The translations under genes were made by a program, and so were the position numbers. The notes under the pieces were generated by a model. It was not told the origin of the DNA. It ran no database searches and saw nothing but the letters and a program-made list of their open reading frames with translations. From positions 1 through 64,000 of the forward strand of contig NZ_JACJQA010000003.1 in assembly GCF_014696355.1 (NCBI RefSeq): a stretch of 64,000 nt of DNA, read 5' to 3'. This DNA is from Pseudanabaena sp. FACHB-1998. GTDB taxonomy: Bacteria > Cyanobacteriota > Cyanobacteriia > Pseudanabaenales > Pseudanabaenaceae. How positions within the stretch are numbered: position 1 is the first letter of the stretch; every line of letters starts with the position of its first letter. Below, piece by piece: positions 45,024 to 53,825 of the stretch.

Positions 45024-47804
45024 ATGAGTCAAGCAGGAGCTAACCCATGGGATCGCCAATTTGTTAACCTTGGGCGGATCATGCAGTTCTTGCGTGATGA
45101 AGATAGTATCGACAATTTATTAACCGCTACTCTCGACTATCTTCGAGATAATTTTGAGTACAAACTTATCTGGATCGGGCTTTATGATGAAGAGAATCAT
45201 CGCCTTACAGGTAAAGGTGGCACGACTCCTGCGGGTGAGATTAAATTTTTAAAGGAACGTTTTGCCCTGAATGCTGGTGATCTCCTCGATCAGGTAATTT
45301 TGCAGCGTAAGCCCGTCCCGATCGCTGATCTCCGCCAAGAAAAAAGAAGTGGCGAATGGCAAAAATTAGCTCAGAAATTTGATATCCAAGGCACTTTGCT
45401 CTGGCCGATCTACCATCGCGATCGCAGTTTTGGCGTAGCTTTACTCGGCTCAAATCTCTGGAATGTTACTCCCCGTAACGAAGAAAGAGCCAGACTTTCG
45501 GTCGTACTGGGAACCCTCGGCTCTACCCTCAGTCGGCTAGATGCCGAATGGCATTATCACAATACCAAACGTCCTGATGAGCCACTATTGCAAATCCTCT
45601 CAAAAATTCGCAATATACCGACGCTCAACGATCGCCTTGAAGAAATCGTGCAGGAAACCCATGGATTTGTGATGCCCGACCACACCAATATTTATTGGTT
45701 TGAACGCGAACATCAATACTTTTGGCGGCGCATCGCCAATCGTCAAGCTGGGCCCAAGGGTAAACAAGCCGTAGATAATACCGCAGGGGTCACCGTTCAA
45801 AATGCCCCGGGGCTATATCAAGCTTTGTCTAAGGATCAGCTAGTGGTCGTTGTGGATGCGAAGTCCATGACTAAAGGCGAAATTAGCAATCGCGTCATGG
45901 AACAATTCGGCGCTACCTCCGTAATTATTGCTCCAATCTTCTTTCAAACAGAGCTTTTAGGCTTTTTATCGGTAGAGGGGGATGAGCCACGTCTTTGGAC
46001 AGATGATGAGCGTAATTTTGTGCGTGGTGCGGCGCAACTTGCGGCGATTACGGCTCCCTTCGAGGAAATGGAAGTCACTCTCGATCGCATTGCCTCCGAT
46101 CAAATTCTGACCGCAGGTATTGCGAGAGCCATTTATTCAGATAGTGACTGGCAAACTGCCTTAGATAAAGCTGCCGAACAGTTATGTCAAAGACTGGGGC
46201 TAGAACGTTTTTGGGTTGCCTCCTACGATCAAGACAATGACGTGTTTAAGATCGATTTCCAATACCATCCTAAAAATCGTCGTCCTATTCCCAATCTGCT
46301 GGCGGGATTAGCCCCTGTGGATATGCAAATGCTAGAGCAGTCTCCCGATGCATCAACGGTTGAAAATTTAGATAGTGATTTTAAGTTTTTATCATGGCGT
46401 AATTCCTTGATGGATTTAGATGTGCGTTCCATGATTATTAGTAGTACCTCGGTGGGCAAATCCCTAGAAGGGATTCTTGCGGTAGCTCACGAAGCACCCC
46501 GCACATGGTCGCGCCCAGAGAAAGAAATGGTGCAAGCGGTAGCCCAACAAATCGGCTTAATCGTTCACCAAAATGAATTGCAACGTCTTTCCGATGAGCG
46601 TCAAAAATCCCATCAAGCCGTGCAGTTTGGTTTAGTAGCCCTCCAACAGGCTAATACCCTCGAAAAATTGCATCATACGGCTACGCAGTTAATGGCACAG
46701 GTGACTCAATCGCCCCTTGCCATATTGGTGGTGTGGATGCCCGGTCGCCAAGGGGGACAGATTGCGTCGGTATTTGCGAGTCGTGATGAATACCAACTTT
46801 CGATTACGGAGACTTTAATTGCGATCGAAGAGGATCAACTGGTGCAATGGACGACTCAAAGCGAGGGGATTCTGCCCCTAAGTGTCCATGATTTACCCGA
46901 ATCCACGAAGGCTTGGCTCAATGCCCCTGCTCTGGGTCATATGATGGTCACGGCTCTCAGAACCACGCCCGACCATCAGCCTACGGGGATGATTTTGGTA
47001 GCCGATCGCGTCGGTAGGCGTTGGATCGATCGCCATTTACAGGCTTTTAATATGCTGGCTAATCAGTTGGCATGGTCACGCCGCCATTTACTCCTAGTCG
47101 AGCATCTCAAGCACAATCGCCAAGAATTAGAACGCCTCAACTGGTATAAGCACCGTCGTCTTGAGGATATTTATCGAACCGTTAGTACAGGGGTACAGCG
47201 TTTACTAGATGCTGATGCTAGAGCTAGTAGCACTGGCGGTATTAATAATGTCACCTTGCAAAGTTCTCTCAAACAATTACAGGGTTCGCTATCGCCATTA
47301 CCCCAGATTATCCGCAAGGAGCAGTGGCGCTTGCGTCCTAATTACGAAACCGCACCGCTAGCAGGGATGCTCAAACGCGCCTTAGAACGAGTGGATTCGC
47401 TGGTTAAGCAAAGGCAAATTTGGTCACAGGTACATAATCAAGCCAATGTGGTCGTGGGTGGTGATATTGCCAAAATGGAGATGATTCTCAATGAATTATT
47501 GCTATTTGCCTGTGGGCGATCGGAAGTGGGCGGACGGATTGATCTCTGGTGTCGGCAAATTGACGAGAAACTCCTTGAATTATCGATTACGGATTACGGG
47601 GTAGTTGATGCGAATTTGCTCCAAGAATTACACCAAGGTAGAGCGATCGATCCCCTTTCGCCTTCCTTATTAGATCAACCTCCGGGGTTACATCTCGCTA
47701 TTTGCCAAAATCTAATGGTAGAGGCAGGGGGCGAGTTAGCCCTCTATCAGTTAGAAGATAATCGGATTCTCAGCCGCCTAATTTTGCCTCTATCGAGTTC
47801 TTAA
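45024..47804 (+). CDS. Multi-GAF sensor protein with degenerate histidine-kinase module
   Basis: 926 residues. Four GAF-like regions can be traced (about 15-170, 185-345, 355-530, 545-690). The C-terminal part (about 700-926) resembles a histidine kinase: 'YKHRRLEDIYRTV' at the H-box place, 'EMILNELLLFACGRSEVGG' at the N-box, 'LSITDYGVVD' and 'PPGLHLAICQNLMVEAGGEL' at the G-boxes. The H-box lacks the usual E/D-L-R-T-P and the N-box lacks the second Asn, so catalytic competence is doubtful. No PCB-binding Cys-His pair was seen. The last 9 coding bases and the stop lie inside a 26-bp hairpin. Confidence 0.8.
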   Translation: MSQAGANPWDRQFVNLGRIMQFLRDEDSIDNLLTATLDYLRDNFEYKLIWIGLYDEENHRLTGKGGTTPAGEIKFLKERFALNAGDLLDQVILQRKPVPIADLRQEKRSGEWQKLAQKFDIQGTLLWPIYHRDRSFGVALLGSNLWNVTPRNEERARLSVVLGTLGSTLSRLDAEWHYHNTKRPDEPLLQILSKIRNIPTLNDRLEEIVQETHGFVMPDHTNIYWFEREHQYFWRRIANRQAGPKGKQAVDNTAGVTVQNAPGLYQALSKDQLVVVVDAKSMTKGEISNRVMEQFGATSVIIAPIFFQTELLGFLSVEGDEPRLWTDDERNFVRGAAQLAAITAPFEEMEVTLDRIASDQILTAGIARAIYSDSDWQTALDKAAEQLCQRLGLERFWVASYDQDNDVFKIDFQYHPKNRRPIPNLLAGLAPVDMQMLEQSPDASTVENLDSDFKFLSWRNSLMDLDVRSMIISSTSVGKSLEGILAVAHEAPRTWSRPEKEMVQAVAQQIGLIVHQNELQRLSDERQKSHQAVQFGLVALQQANTLEKLHHTATQLMAQVTQSPLAILVVWMPGRQGGQIASVFASRDEYQLSITETLIAIEEDQLVQWTTQSEGILPLSVHDLPESTKAWLNAPALGHMMVTALRTTPDHQPTGMILVADRVGRRWIDRHLQAFNMLANQLAWSRRHLLLVEHLKHNRQELERLNWYKHRRLEDIYRTVSTGVQRLLDADARASSTGGINNVTLQSSLKQLQGSLSPLPQIIRKEQWRLRPNYETAPLAGMLKRALERVDSLVKQRQIWSQVHNQANVVVGGDIAKMEMILNELLLFACGRSEVGGRIDLWCRQIDEKLLELSITDYGVVDANLLQELHQGRAIDPLSPSLLDQPPGLHLAICQNLMVEAGGELALYQLEDNRILSRLILPLSSS

Positions 47805-47849
47805 ACAAAAAAGGATGAGCTTTGCTCATCCTTTTTTGTTTAAGAACTC
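47795..47849. terminator. Terminator with 26-bp perfect stem that includes coding bases, apex GC-TTT-GC
   Basis: 47795-47820 pairs perfectly with 47824-47849. The left arm covers the last bases of the GAF gene and its TAA stop (47802-47804). Confidence 0.92.
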
Positions 47850-47874
47850 AAAGGCGGCGCGAAGCGCCGCCTTT
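47850..47874. terminator. Terminator of rlmN, apex GC-GAA-GC
   Basis: 11-bp perfect stem AAAGGCGGCGC and complement, directly abutting the previous hairpin and 2 nt before the rlmN stop. Confidence 0.8.
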
Positions 47875-47876
47875 AT

Positions 47877-48935
47877 TTATTTGGTGTGTTGTCCTCGTAA
47901 TTGCCCACAGGCAGCATCTGCCTCTAAGCCCCTAGTGCGCCGCACACTTACGGCAATCCTTGCGTCCTCTAGCACTCGCACAAAGGTCTGAATAGCTTTT
48001 TCGGTAGGACGTTGATAATCGGCATCGGTCACAGGATTATAGGGAATCAAATTAACATGACTCTGAAAGCCACGAATTAAATAGGCTAGTTCTTGCGCTT
48101 GCTCAGCCGAATCATTTACTCCCGCCAGAAGTGTATATTCAAAACTAATTCTTCGACCAGTGATTTCCACATATTCACGGCAGTCGTCCATTAAAGCTAT
48201 CAAGGGATAGCGATCGGCGGAAGGGATAACTTGGGCGCGAACCTGTTGGCTAGGAGCATGGAGGCTGACCGCAAGGGTAACTTGCAAATGCTCATTTGCG
48301 AATCGTGGAATTTGATTGGGAATGCCAACGGTGGAAACGGTGATATTGCGCTGACCGATGCCGATGTCTTTGTTGAGTACCGCGATCGCCCCCATTAGAT
48401 TTTCAAAATTGAGTAATGGCTCACCCATGCCCATAAACACGATATGGCTAACCCGTTGCTGCATCACTTCTTGAACGGTTAGGACTTGGTCGATAATTTC
48501 ATGCTTTGCCAAATTACGCTGAAAGCCGCCTTTGCCTGTGGCGCAAAAGTCGCAAGCCATCGGACAGCCAACTTGAGAGGAGACACAGACGGTTAGGCGT
48601 TTGCTGGTGGGGATGCCCACAGTTTCCACAATTTCGCCATCGGCTAACTTCAGCAAAAATTTCTCTGTGCCGTCGCGAGTTTGCTTATGTAGATGAATCT
48701 GCGATCGCCCAAAATCTACGGTCGGATTTGCCGCAAACTGTTCGCGCCATGCCTTCGGGAAAACCGTAATATCTGCCAAGCTCCGCGCCCCTTTTTCGTA
48801 AAGCCATTCATAAAGCTGTTTACCACGATAACGGGGTTGTCCTTGGGATTCGACCCATTCTGTAAGCTCCGCTTGCGATCGCCCCAGTAGTGGTAGGACT
48901 TTAGTAGCAGGATTTGGCAAAGTATTGGCAGTCAT
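47877..48935 (-). CDS. rlmN: Dual-specificity RNA methyltransferase RlmN
   Basis: Methylates C2 of A2503 in 23S rRNA and A37 in some tRNAs by radical SAM chemistry. 352 residues, the usual length. The Fe-S motif is C124-x3-C128-x2-C131 ('[15 protein letters not shown]'), preceded by '[11 protein letters not shown]'. '[12 protein letters not shown]' and the late 'AACGQLRG' with the mechanism-linked C-terminal Cys are present. It is convergent with the GAF gene. Confidence 0.96.
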   Translation of the reverse strand: MTANTLPNPATKVLPLLGRSQAELTEWVESQGQPRYRGKQLYEWLYEKGARSLADITVFPKAWREQFAANPTVDFGRSQIHLHKQTRDGTEKFLLKLADGEIVETVGIPTSKRLTVCVSSQVGCPMACDFCATGKGGFQRNLAKHEIIDQVLTVQEVMQQRVSHIVFMGMGEPLLNFENLMGAIAVLNKDIGIGQRNITVSTVGIPNQIPRFANEHLQVTLAVSLHAPSQQVRAQVIPSADRYPLIALMDDCREYVEITGRRISFEYTLLAGVNDSAEQAQELAYLIRGFQSHVNLIPYNPVTDADYQRPTEKAIQTFVRVLEDARIAVSVRRTRGLEADAACGQLRGQHTK

Positions 48936-49086
48936 GGCGGCTTGGCAAGTTTTTCAGTTATCTTGATTCTAGCTTAGAGAGATCAACACTTTGATAGCTC
49001 AGCTTTACTTCCTATGCTTCCCTAGATGCAACAGCAAACAGAATTATTTCAATCAAAATTGAAGATTAAAAATGTTAGGGGTAGAG

Positions 49087-49136
49087 CATTTGCGGTAATA
49101 GTTATAAACTATTACCAAAATTTCTATACGCAAATG
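49087..49136. promoter_or_regulatory. Nested dyad upstream of WD40-KAP gene
   Basis: The inner dyad GGTAATAGTT-ATA-AACTATTACC (49094-49116) sits inside an outer repeat CATTTGCG / CGCAAATG (49087-49094 and 49129-49136). It lies about 80-130 nt before the start codon and lacks the GC-NNN-GC apex, so an operator is as likely as a terminator. Confidence 0.4.
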
Positions 49137-49217
49137 TTATATCCCCCATTCGCTTTGATTGATAAATTTTCCCTGCGTTGTGAGGTTAGGGCATAGCATT
49201 CCCAAATTAAAACCATC

Positions 49218-52200
49218 ATGAATCCCGAACTATCCTCATTAGCGGAATTGATGCAGCAAAACGCAGTACAAGACGCGGAAATTTCTGAAATATTTAACAT
49301 AGGCGCTGAAATTGCTGTTGAAGAAACTACCGAATCTGAAGGCTCTAAGGCTGAAAGCCCTGTTGCAGAAAAACCTGACTCGATAATCGACAGTCCTATA
49401 TTCGCTCGCCTTGAGAGCATAGTATTCTCAACTGCATTCTCACCCGATGGGCGCAAGATCATCGCAGGGCTACGCGATGGCACTTTGCGACTATTCGATA
49501 CAATTTCTGGCGCTCCGATCGACGATCCTTTCCAAGGGCATGAGGATAGAGTCTGGTCAGTAGCCTTTAGCCCTGATGGCAAAGCGATCGTTTCGGGCAG
49601 TGTTGACAAGACGCTGCGGTTGTGGGATTTGCAGGGTAATCCAATCGGCACTCCTTTCCGAGGGCATGAGGATAGAGTCTGGTCAGTAGCCTTTAGCCCT
49701 GATGGCAAGGCGATAGTTTCGGGCAGTCAGGACAAGACGCTGCGGTTGTGGGATTTGCAGGGTAATCCAATCGGCACTCCTTTCCGAGGGCATGAGGATA
49801 GTGTCTTTTCAGTAGCCTTTAGCCCTGATGGCAAGGCGATCATTTCGGGCTGTGAGGACAAGACACTGCGGTTGTGGAATTTGCAGGGCGCTCCAATCGG
49901 CGCTTCTTTCTTAGGACATGAGAATAGAGTCTGGTCAGTAGCCTTTAGCCCTGATGGCAAGGCGATAGTTTCGGGCAGTGAGGACAAGACGCTGCGGTTA
50001 TGGGATTTGCAGGGCAACCAAATTGGGTTACCTTTCCAAGGGCATAAGGATAGTGTCTTTTCAGTAGCCTTTAGCCCTGATGGCAAGGCGATCATTTCGG
50101 GTAGTTCTGACAATACGCTGCGGTTGTGGAATTTGCAGGGCAACCAGATTGGGTTCCCTTTCCAAGGGCATGAGGATAGGGTCATATCAGTAGCCTTTAG
50201 CCCTGATGGCAAGGTGATAGTTTCGGGCAGTGAGGATAATACGCTGCGGTTGTGGGATTTGCAGGGCAAGGCGCTACCTAACTTGGCGGCTCGTGTGAAA
50301 ACGGTTGAGTCAACGTTTCCTGATAGCGTTGTAAACGATTCATCTCACGGGAAGGATTGCCTTAACGTTAAGGATGAAATCGAAGCGCTGGCAACGGTAC
50401 TCATGCTCCGCAGCCTAAAAGCGCCTGTGGCTGTGGGAATTTTGGGCGGATGGGGAAGTGGCAAGTCGTTCGGTATGAATCTAATTCAGCAAACTGTAGT
50501 GAAAATCCGCAATCAAAAACTCGATAGTGCCAAAGCATGGGGCGATATTGACTCTTCAAATGATAAGAAACGAATCACGTCTTCTTCTCTATCTCCCTTT
50601 GTAGGGCATATCTATCAAATCACTTTTAATGCATGGACTTATGCCAAATCCGACCTTTGGGCAAGCCTAATGCAAGAGATTTTCTATGAGTTAAACCGTC
50701 AGATTGCTTTAGAACAAAAAATTGGCAAATTTCTAAACTCCCAAAAACAAGAAAATTCTGAAGAAGCCTTACTTGAAGAAGTTGGCTTTTGGGAAATTCT
50801 TTACATAACCAATGAAGATAAACGCAGAGATTTTATTAATTCAAACCTCAAGGATTTTAAAGACCAGAAAGACTCCGACTCAAATAACTATTTGTGGAAT
50901 GTTCTAGATGAAAGCAAAGATCAAGAAAAAGAAAGCTTGGAAAAGTCGGAGCAAAACTTGCGAAAAAAAGAAGAAGATCTACAACTTCAATTCAAAATTG
51001 CCGAGAATGAGGTAAATCAACAACTTGCTCAGCGTCGGGTAAATGCTTTCTGGAAACCGATTTTTATTGCCATCGTTCAGATTCTTTTTTCCGACGAAGA
51101 CATCAAAAAATATGAAAAAGTAGTTGCTGATTTTGCCAAAACTGGTAAAGCGACTAGAGAGACGTTTTCATTGATACGGAAAGTAGCGACCAGTTGGCAA
51201 GGCTTAATCGCTCTTTTTGTTATGACTTTTTTGATTGTTTTAATTTTAGAACAGGATGTGAGGTCTGCAATCATCTCGACAACTCAACAAGCATGGATTC
51301 AATCACTCAGAGAGGCAATTCCTGCAAGTCTTCAGGTGCTAACTGTTATCGCAGCGACTGTCACCACGCTCTTGCCCGCCTTAAAAGCGTTAGGCAATTA
51401 CCTCAAGGCTGTACAGACAGAACAAGCAAAAATTCAAAGCGAACGTGACTCCTTGATAAAACAAAAGCAGCAAGAAAAAGCTAAAGATAAAAACCTTGAG
51501 AAAGAAATTGCTGAATTGAAACTGCAAGTGGAAGAACAACGACAGCGAGTAGGACTAACCGCTAAATATTCTTCGGTAATGGACTTTGTAAGCGACAGAC
51601 TTCAAGTTGACGACTATGGTAAGCGCTTAGGATTGATGGAACAGGTTAGAAAAGATCTAGCATCTATTTCCGATCGCCTTACCGATTGGGAACATAACAA
51701 AAAAGAATTAAAAAAATTCTTCCCAAGGGGACCAATTAGAGTCTTTCTCTATATAGATGACCTAGATCGTTGCCCACCAAATCGCGTTGTCGAAGTCCTA
51801 GAATCAGTCCAACTCCTGCTCAACACCCAACTCTTCATTGTCGTGCTGGGCATCGACGATCGCTATATTGCTCGTGCTTTGGAACAGGTCTACCAAGGCG
51901 TACTCAAGCGTGGCGCTAAACCCTCTGGTCTAGACTACCTCGAAAAAATTATCCAGATTCCCTATCGAATGAGACCAATTTCTAAAGCAACAGTTGAAGG
52001 ATATCTGCGCCCACAATTAAAAATTCGCCGTCCTAATGCTGAAACAGTAACAGAAGTGACTGATAAACAAACCACCGCTCAATCAATTGCAAAAACTGAC
52101 TCAGAACCAAGAGTAAAAAGAGAGCTTTCATCAGATAGAAATGAAAAATTACCCTCTCAACCCATAGTTTCTGACAATACTGCCGCAAAAATCGAAGCCA

Positions 52201-52727
52201 TCGCCAAAACTATTGAATTTGACGAAGAAGAGTTTCAACTGTTGCTAAACTGCTGTAAACACGTAGACATCACACCCCGCACCGCGAAGCGATTGCTTAA
52301 TATCTACAAAATCTTGCAATTTATATGGTTAACTCGCAGTCAGAAAATACTGCCAAAAGATCCACCCACAGATCTAGACAAGCGCATCGTTATGTCATTT
52401 CTCGCCCTCTCAGGCAGATATCCCGAATATATGCGAAACCTCTTTGAAGAAATTGACGTACTCTTTGAAGAGGCAGACTGCGATCCCCTTGAAATTTATC
52501 TAGATAAACTACTTAAACTCATCAAGCCCATAGCAACACAAAGCGATCGCTATGCCCAAAGAGAATGGCGCAAATTTACCAACGACATCAAACGAATGCT
52601 CGAACCTGATGATGTAGAACATCCTCCTAAACTCAAGATCGATCGCGATGTTTTTGACCTCATGCTCTCCTTCTGCTTTGTCGGCGACATCGGCTACGAT
52701 CCCGATGATTTCGAGACAAAGATTTAA
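49218..52727 (+). CDS. WD40 beta-propeller fused to KAP-family P-loop NTPase
   Basis: 1169 residues. An acidic N-terminus (1-55) is followed by seven WD40 repeats of 42 residues (about 62-352, 'GHEDRVWSVAFSPDGKAIVSGS'), enough for one closed propeller. Then comes a KAP NTPase: Walker A 'GGWGSGKS' (about 408), a long insert with coiled coil and two membrane helices (about 661-680 and 705-726), Walker B 'FLYIDDLDRCPP' (about 841), and a helical C-terminus. KAP NTPases are membrane-associated; several occur in phage-defence-type loci. The sensor-NTPase layout recalls STAND proteins. No effector domain is recognised. An Rpn nuclease gene follows convergently. Function is unknown. Confidence 0.9.
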   Translation: MNPELSSLAELMQQNAVQDAEISEIFNIGAEIAVEETTESEGSKAESPVAEKPDSIIDSPIFARLESIVFSTAFSPDGRKIIAGLRDGTLRLFDTISGAPIDDPFQGHEDRVWSVAFSPDGKAIVSGSVDKTLRLWDLQGNPIGTPFRGHEDRVWSVAFSPDGKAIVSGSQDKTLRLWDLQGNPIGTPFRGHEDSVFSVAFSPDGKAIISGCEDKTLRLWNLQGAPIGASFLGHENRVWSVAFSPDGKAIVSGSEDKTLRLWDLQGNQIGLPFQGHKDSVFSVAFSPDGKAIISGSSDNTLRLWNLQGNQIGFPFQGHEDRVISVAFSPDGKVIVSGSEDNTLRLWDLQGKALPNLAARVKTVESTFPDSVVNDSSHGKDCLNVKDEIEALATVLMLRSLKAPVAVGILGGWGSGKSFGMNLIQQTVVKIRNQKLDSAKAWGDIDSSNDKKRITSSSLSPFVGHIYQITFNAWTYAKSDLWASLMQEIFYELNRQIALEQKIGKFLNSQKQENSEEALLEEVGFWEILYITNEDKRRDFINSNLKDFKDQKDSDSNNYLWNVLDESKDQEKESLEKSEQNLRKKEEDLQLQFKIAENEVNQQLAQRRVNAFWKPIFIAIVQILFSDEDIKKYEKVVADFAKTGKATRETFSLIRKVATSWQGLIALFVMTFLIVLILEQDVRSAIISTTQQAWIQSLREAIPASLQVLTVIAATVTTLLPALKALGNYLKAVQTEQAKIQSERDSLIKQKQQEKAKDKNLEKEIAELKLQVEEQRQRVGLTAKYSSVMDFVSDRLQVDDYGKRLGLMEQVRKDLASISDRLTDWEHNKKELKKFFPRGPIRVFLYIDDLDRCPPNRVVEVLESVQLLLNTQLFIVVLGIDDRYIARALEQVYQGVLKRGAKPSGLDYLEKIIQIPYRMRPISKATVEGYLRPQLKIRRPNAETVTEVTDKQTTAQSIAKTDSEPRVKRELSSDRNEKLPSQPIVSDNTAAKIEAIAKTIEFDEEEFQLLLNCCKHVDITPRTAKRLLNIYKILQFIWLTRSQKILPKDPPTDLDKRIVMSFLALSGRYPEYMRNLFEEIDVLFEEADCDPLEIYLDKLLKLIKPIATQSDRYAQREWRKFTNDIKRMLEPDDVEHPPKLKIDRDVFDLMLSFCFVGDIGYDPDDFETKI
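49536..50270 (+). repeat. Near-identical 126-bp tandem repeats encoding WD40 blades
   Basis: Units starting GGGCATGAGGATAG recur every 126 nt (49536, 49662, 49788 and on). Long runs are identical at DNA level, showing recent internal duplication or gene conversion. Confidence 0.9.
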
Positions 52728-52765
52728 TCTCAAATCAACAACTATTCTTACGCCTTAAGTTCATA

Positions 52766-53710
52766 TTACCCTTCGTTAATATTGCGTAACCAATTATGTA
52801 GATCTTCCCAACTATCTAAATCAAACAAGGCTTCACTTAATACATCTAATAGTTCTGGTGCTAGCTGAAGTACTAGCAATTTAATTTCATCTGGTATAGT
52901 TCCTATTTTTCGAGAAAGTTGTTTTAGCAAAATTAATCTCTTACCCTCTTCCCTGCCTTCTTCCCTGCCTTCTTCTCGAGCTGTTTCTATGACACCTTTC
53001 AGGTCTCGATAGTACTTTAAGCTATTTTCATAAGCATTTTTCTCCTCTTGAGAAAAACTTGTAATCTGAGCAACTTCAAACAACTGCATAAATACATTTT
53101 CTTGCAGTGGTAAGGGGGGTTCTTCCAATTCAGGCAAATGTTTTAGCAAATATAACCACTTATCAAAATGGTTGTTTAGTTGATCAAGCGATTTTTTGAA
53201 TTTTGGTAATTCTAGATAAATAAATTTGAGTTTTTCGTAGAAAACTTTGCAAACTTGATCTCTTAATTCAACGATATGTAAGAAATCGTCATTATTTTTA
53301 TCTTCATCAAAAATAAAGTCTAAAATGCCAATAGTATAAACTGGCTCTAACTTGTAGTTCCAATCCCCTTTTTCTGCTTGTTCTTGAATAGGAAAGGATG
53401 CGTAGTAAATGCTGCGATCTTTAAAGTAATTATGTTTGGCTTTTTGCATTTCTACAATAAACTTTTCTCCTTTTTCGCTTTCGCAATAAAGATCAAAAAT
53501 TGCTTTGCGATCGCTTGGAGTATTGCCAAGATTTTCTGTGCTACGGTAGGTTAGATTTCTGACTCGATGTTGGGGTGGTAATATTACATTTAGAAAATCA
53601 ATCAATAAGTTTTTGTTTGGCTCTGTTCCAAATAGGCGCTTGAAGCCAAAGTCTGTAAGTGGGTTGATATAACGATCACGTCTAGGTCGGTTGGTAGAAG
53701 AATTAGACAT
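52766..53710 (-). CDS. Rpn-family recombination-promoting nuclease / PD-(D/E)XK transposase-like
   Basis: 314 residues, a paralogue of the gene at 18713-19561. It shares 'NPLTDFGFKRLFGTEPNKNLLIDFLN' and the catalytic 'DRKAIFDLYCESEKGEKFIVEMQKAK'. The C-terminal region has a slippage-type repeat 'REEGREEGREEGK' instead of the EKGI repeat of its paralogue. It is convergent with the WD40-KAP gene, with 38 nt between stops and no strong terminator. These proteins are probable DNA nucleases; whether it works with the KAP protein is unknown. Confidence 0.87.
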   Translation of the reverse strand: MSNSSTNRPRRDRYINPLTDFGFKRLFGTEPNKNLLIDFLNVILPPQHRVRNLTYRSTENLGNTPSDRKAIFDLYCESEKGEKFIVEMQKAKHNYFKDRSIYYASFPIQEQAEKGDWNYKLEPVYTIGILDFIFDEDKNNDDFLHIVELRDQVCKVFYEKLKFIYLELPKFKKSLDQLNNHFDKWLYLLKHLPELEEPPLPLQENVFMQLFEVAQITSFSQEEKNAYENSLKYYRDLKGVIETAREEGREEGREEGKRLILLKQLSRKIGTIPDEIKLLVLQLAPELLDVLSEALFDLDSWEDLHNWLRNINEG

Positions 53711-53825
53711 AATATTTTTTATTTAGTTATTTGTTTATGGAAATTATGGTTTAAGAATGTTTGATAATTGATTCTAACAGATCGCAAAACTCGCAATTTT
53801 CACTAGAATTGAGTGCAAGAAACTT

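Noticed and set aside
49727-50269. Long repetitive minus-strand reading frame opposite the WD40 repeats
   Set aside because: It is the mirror of the 126-bp WD40 repeat units; open frames on both strands are expected from the repeat composition.
49536-50270. Regularly spaced repeats as a CRISPR array
   Set aside because: Units are 126 bp, abut each other and are in frame with a WD40 protein; there are no unique spacers and no cas genes.
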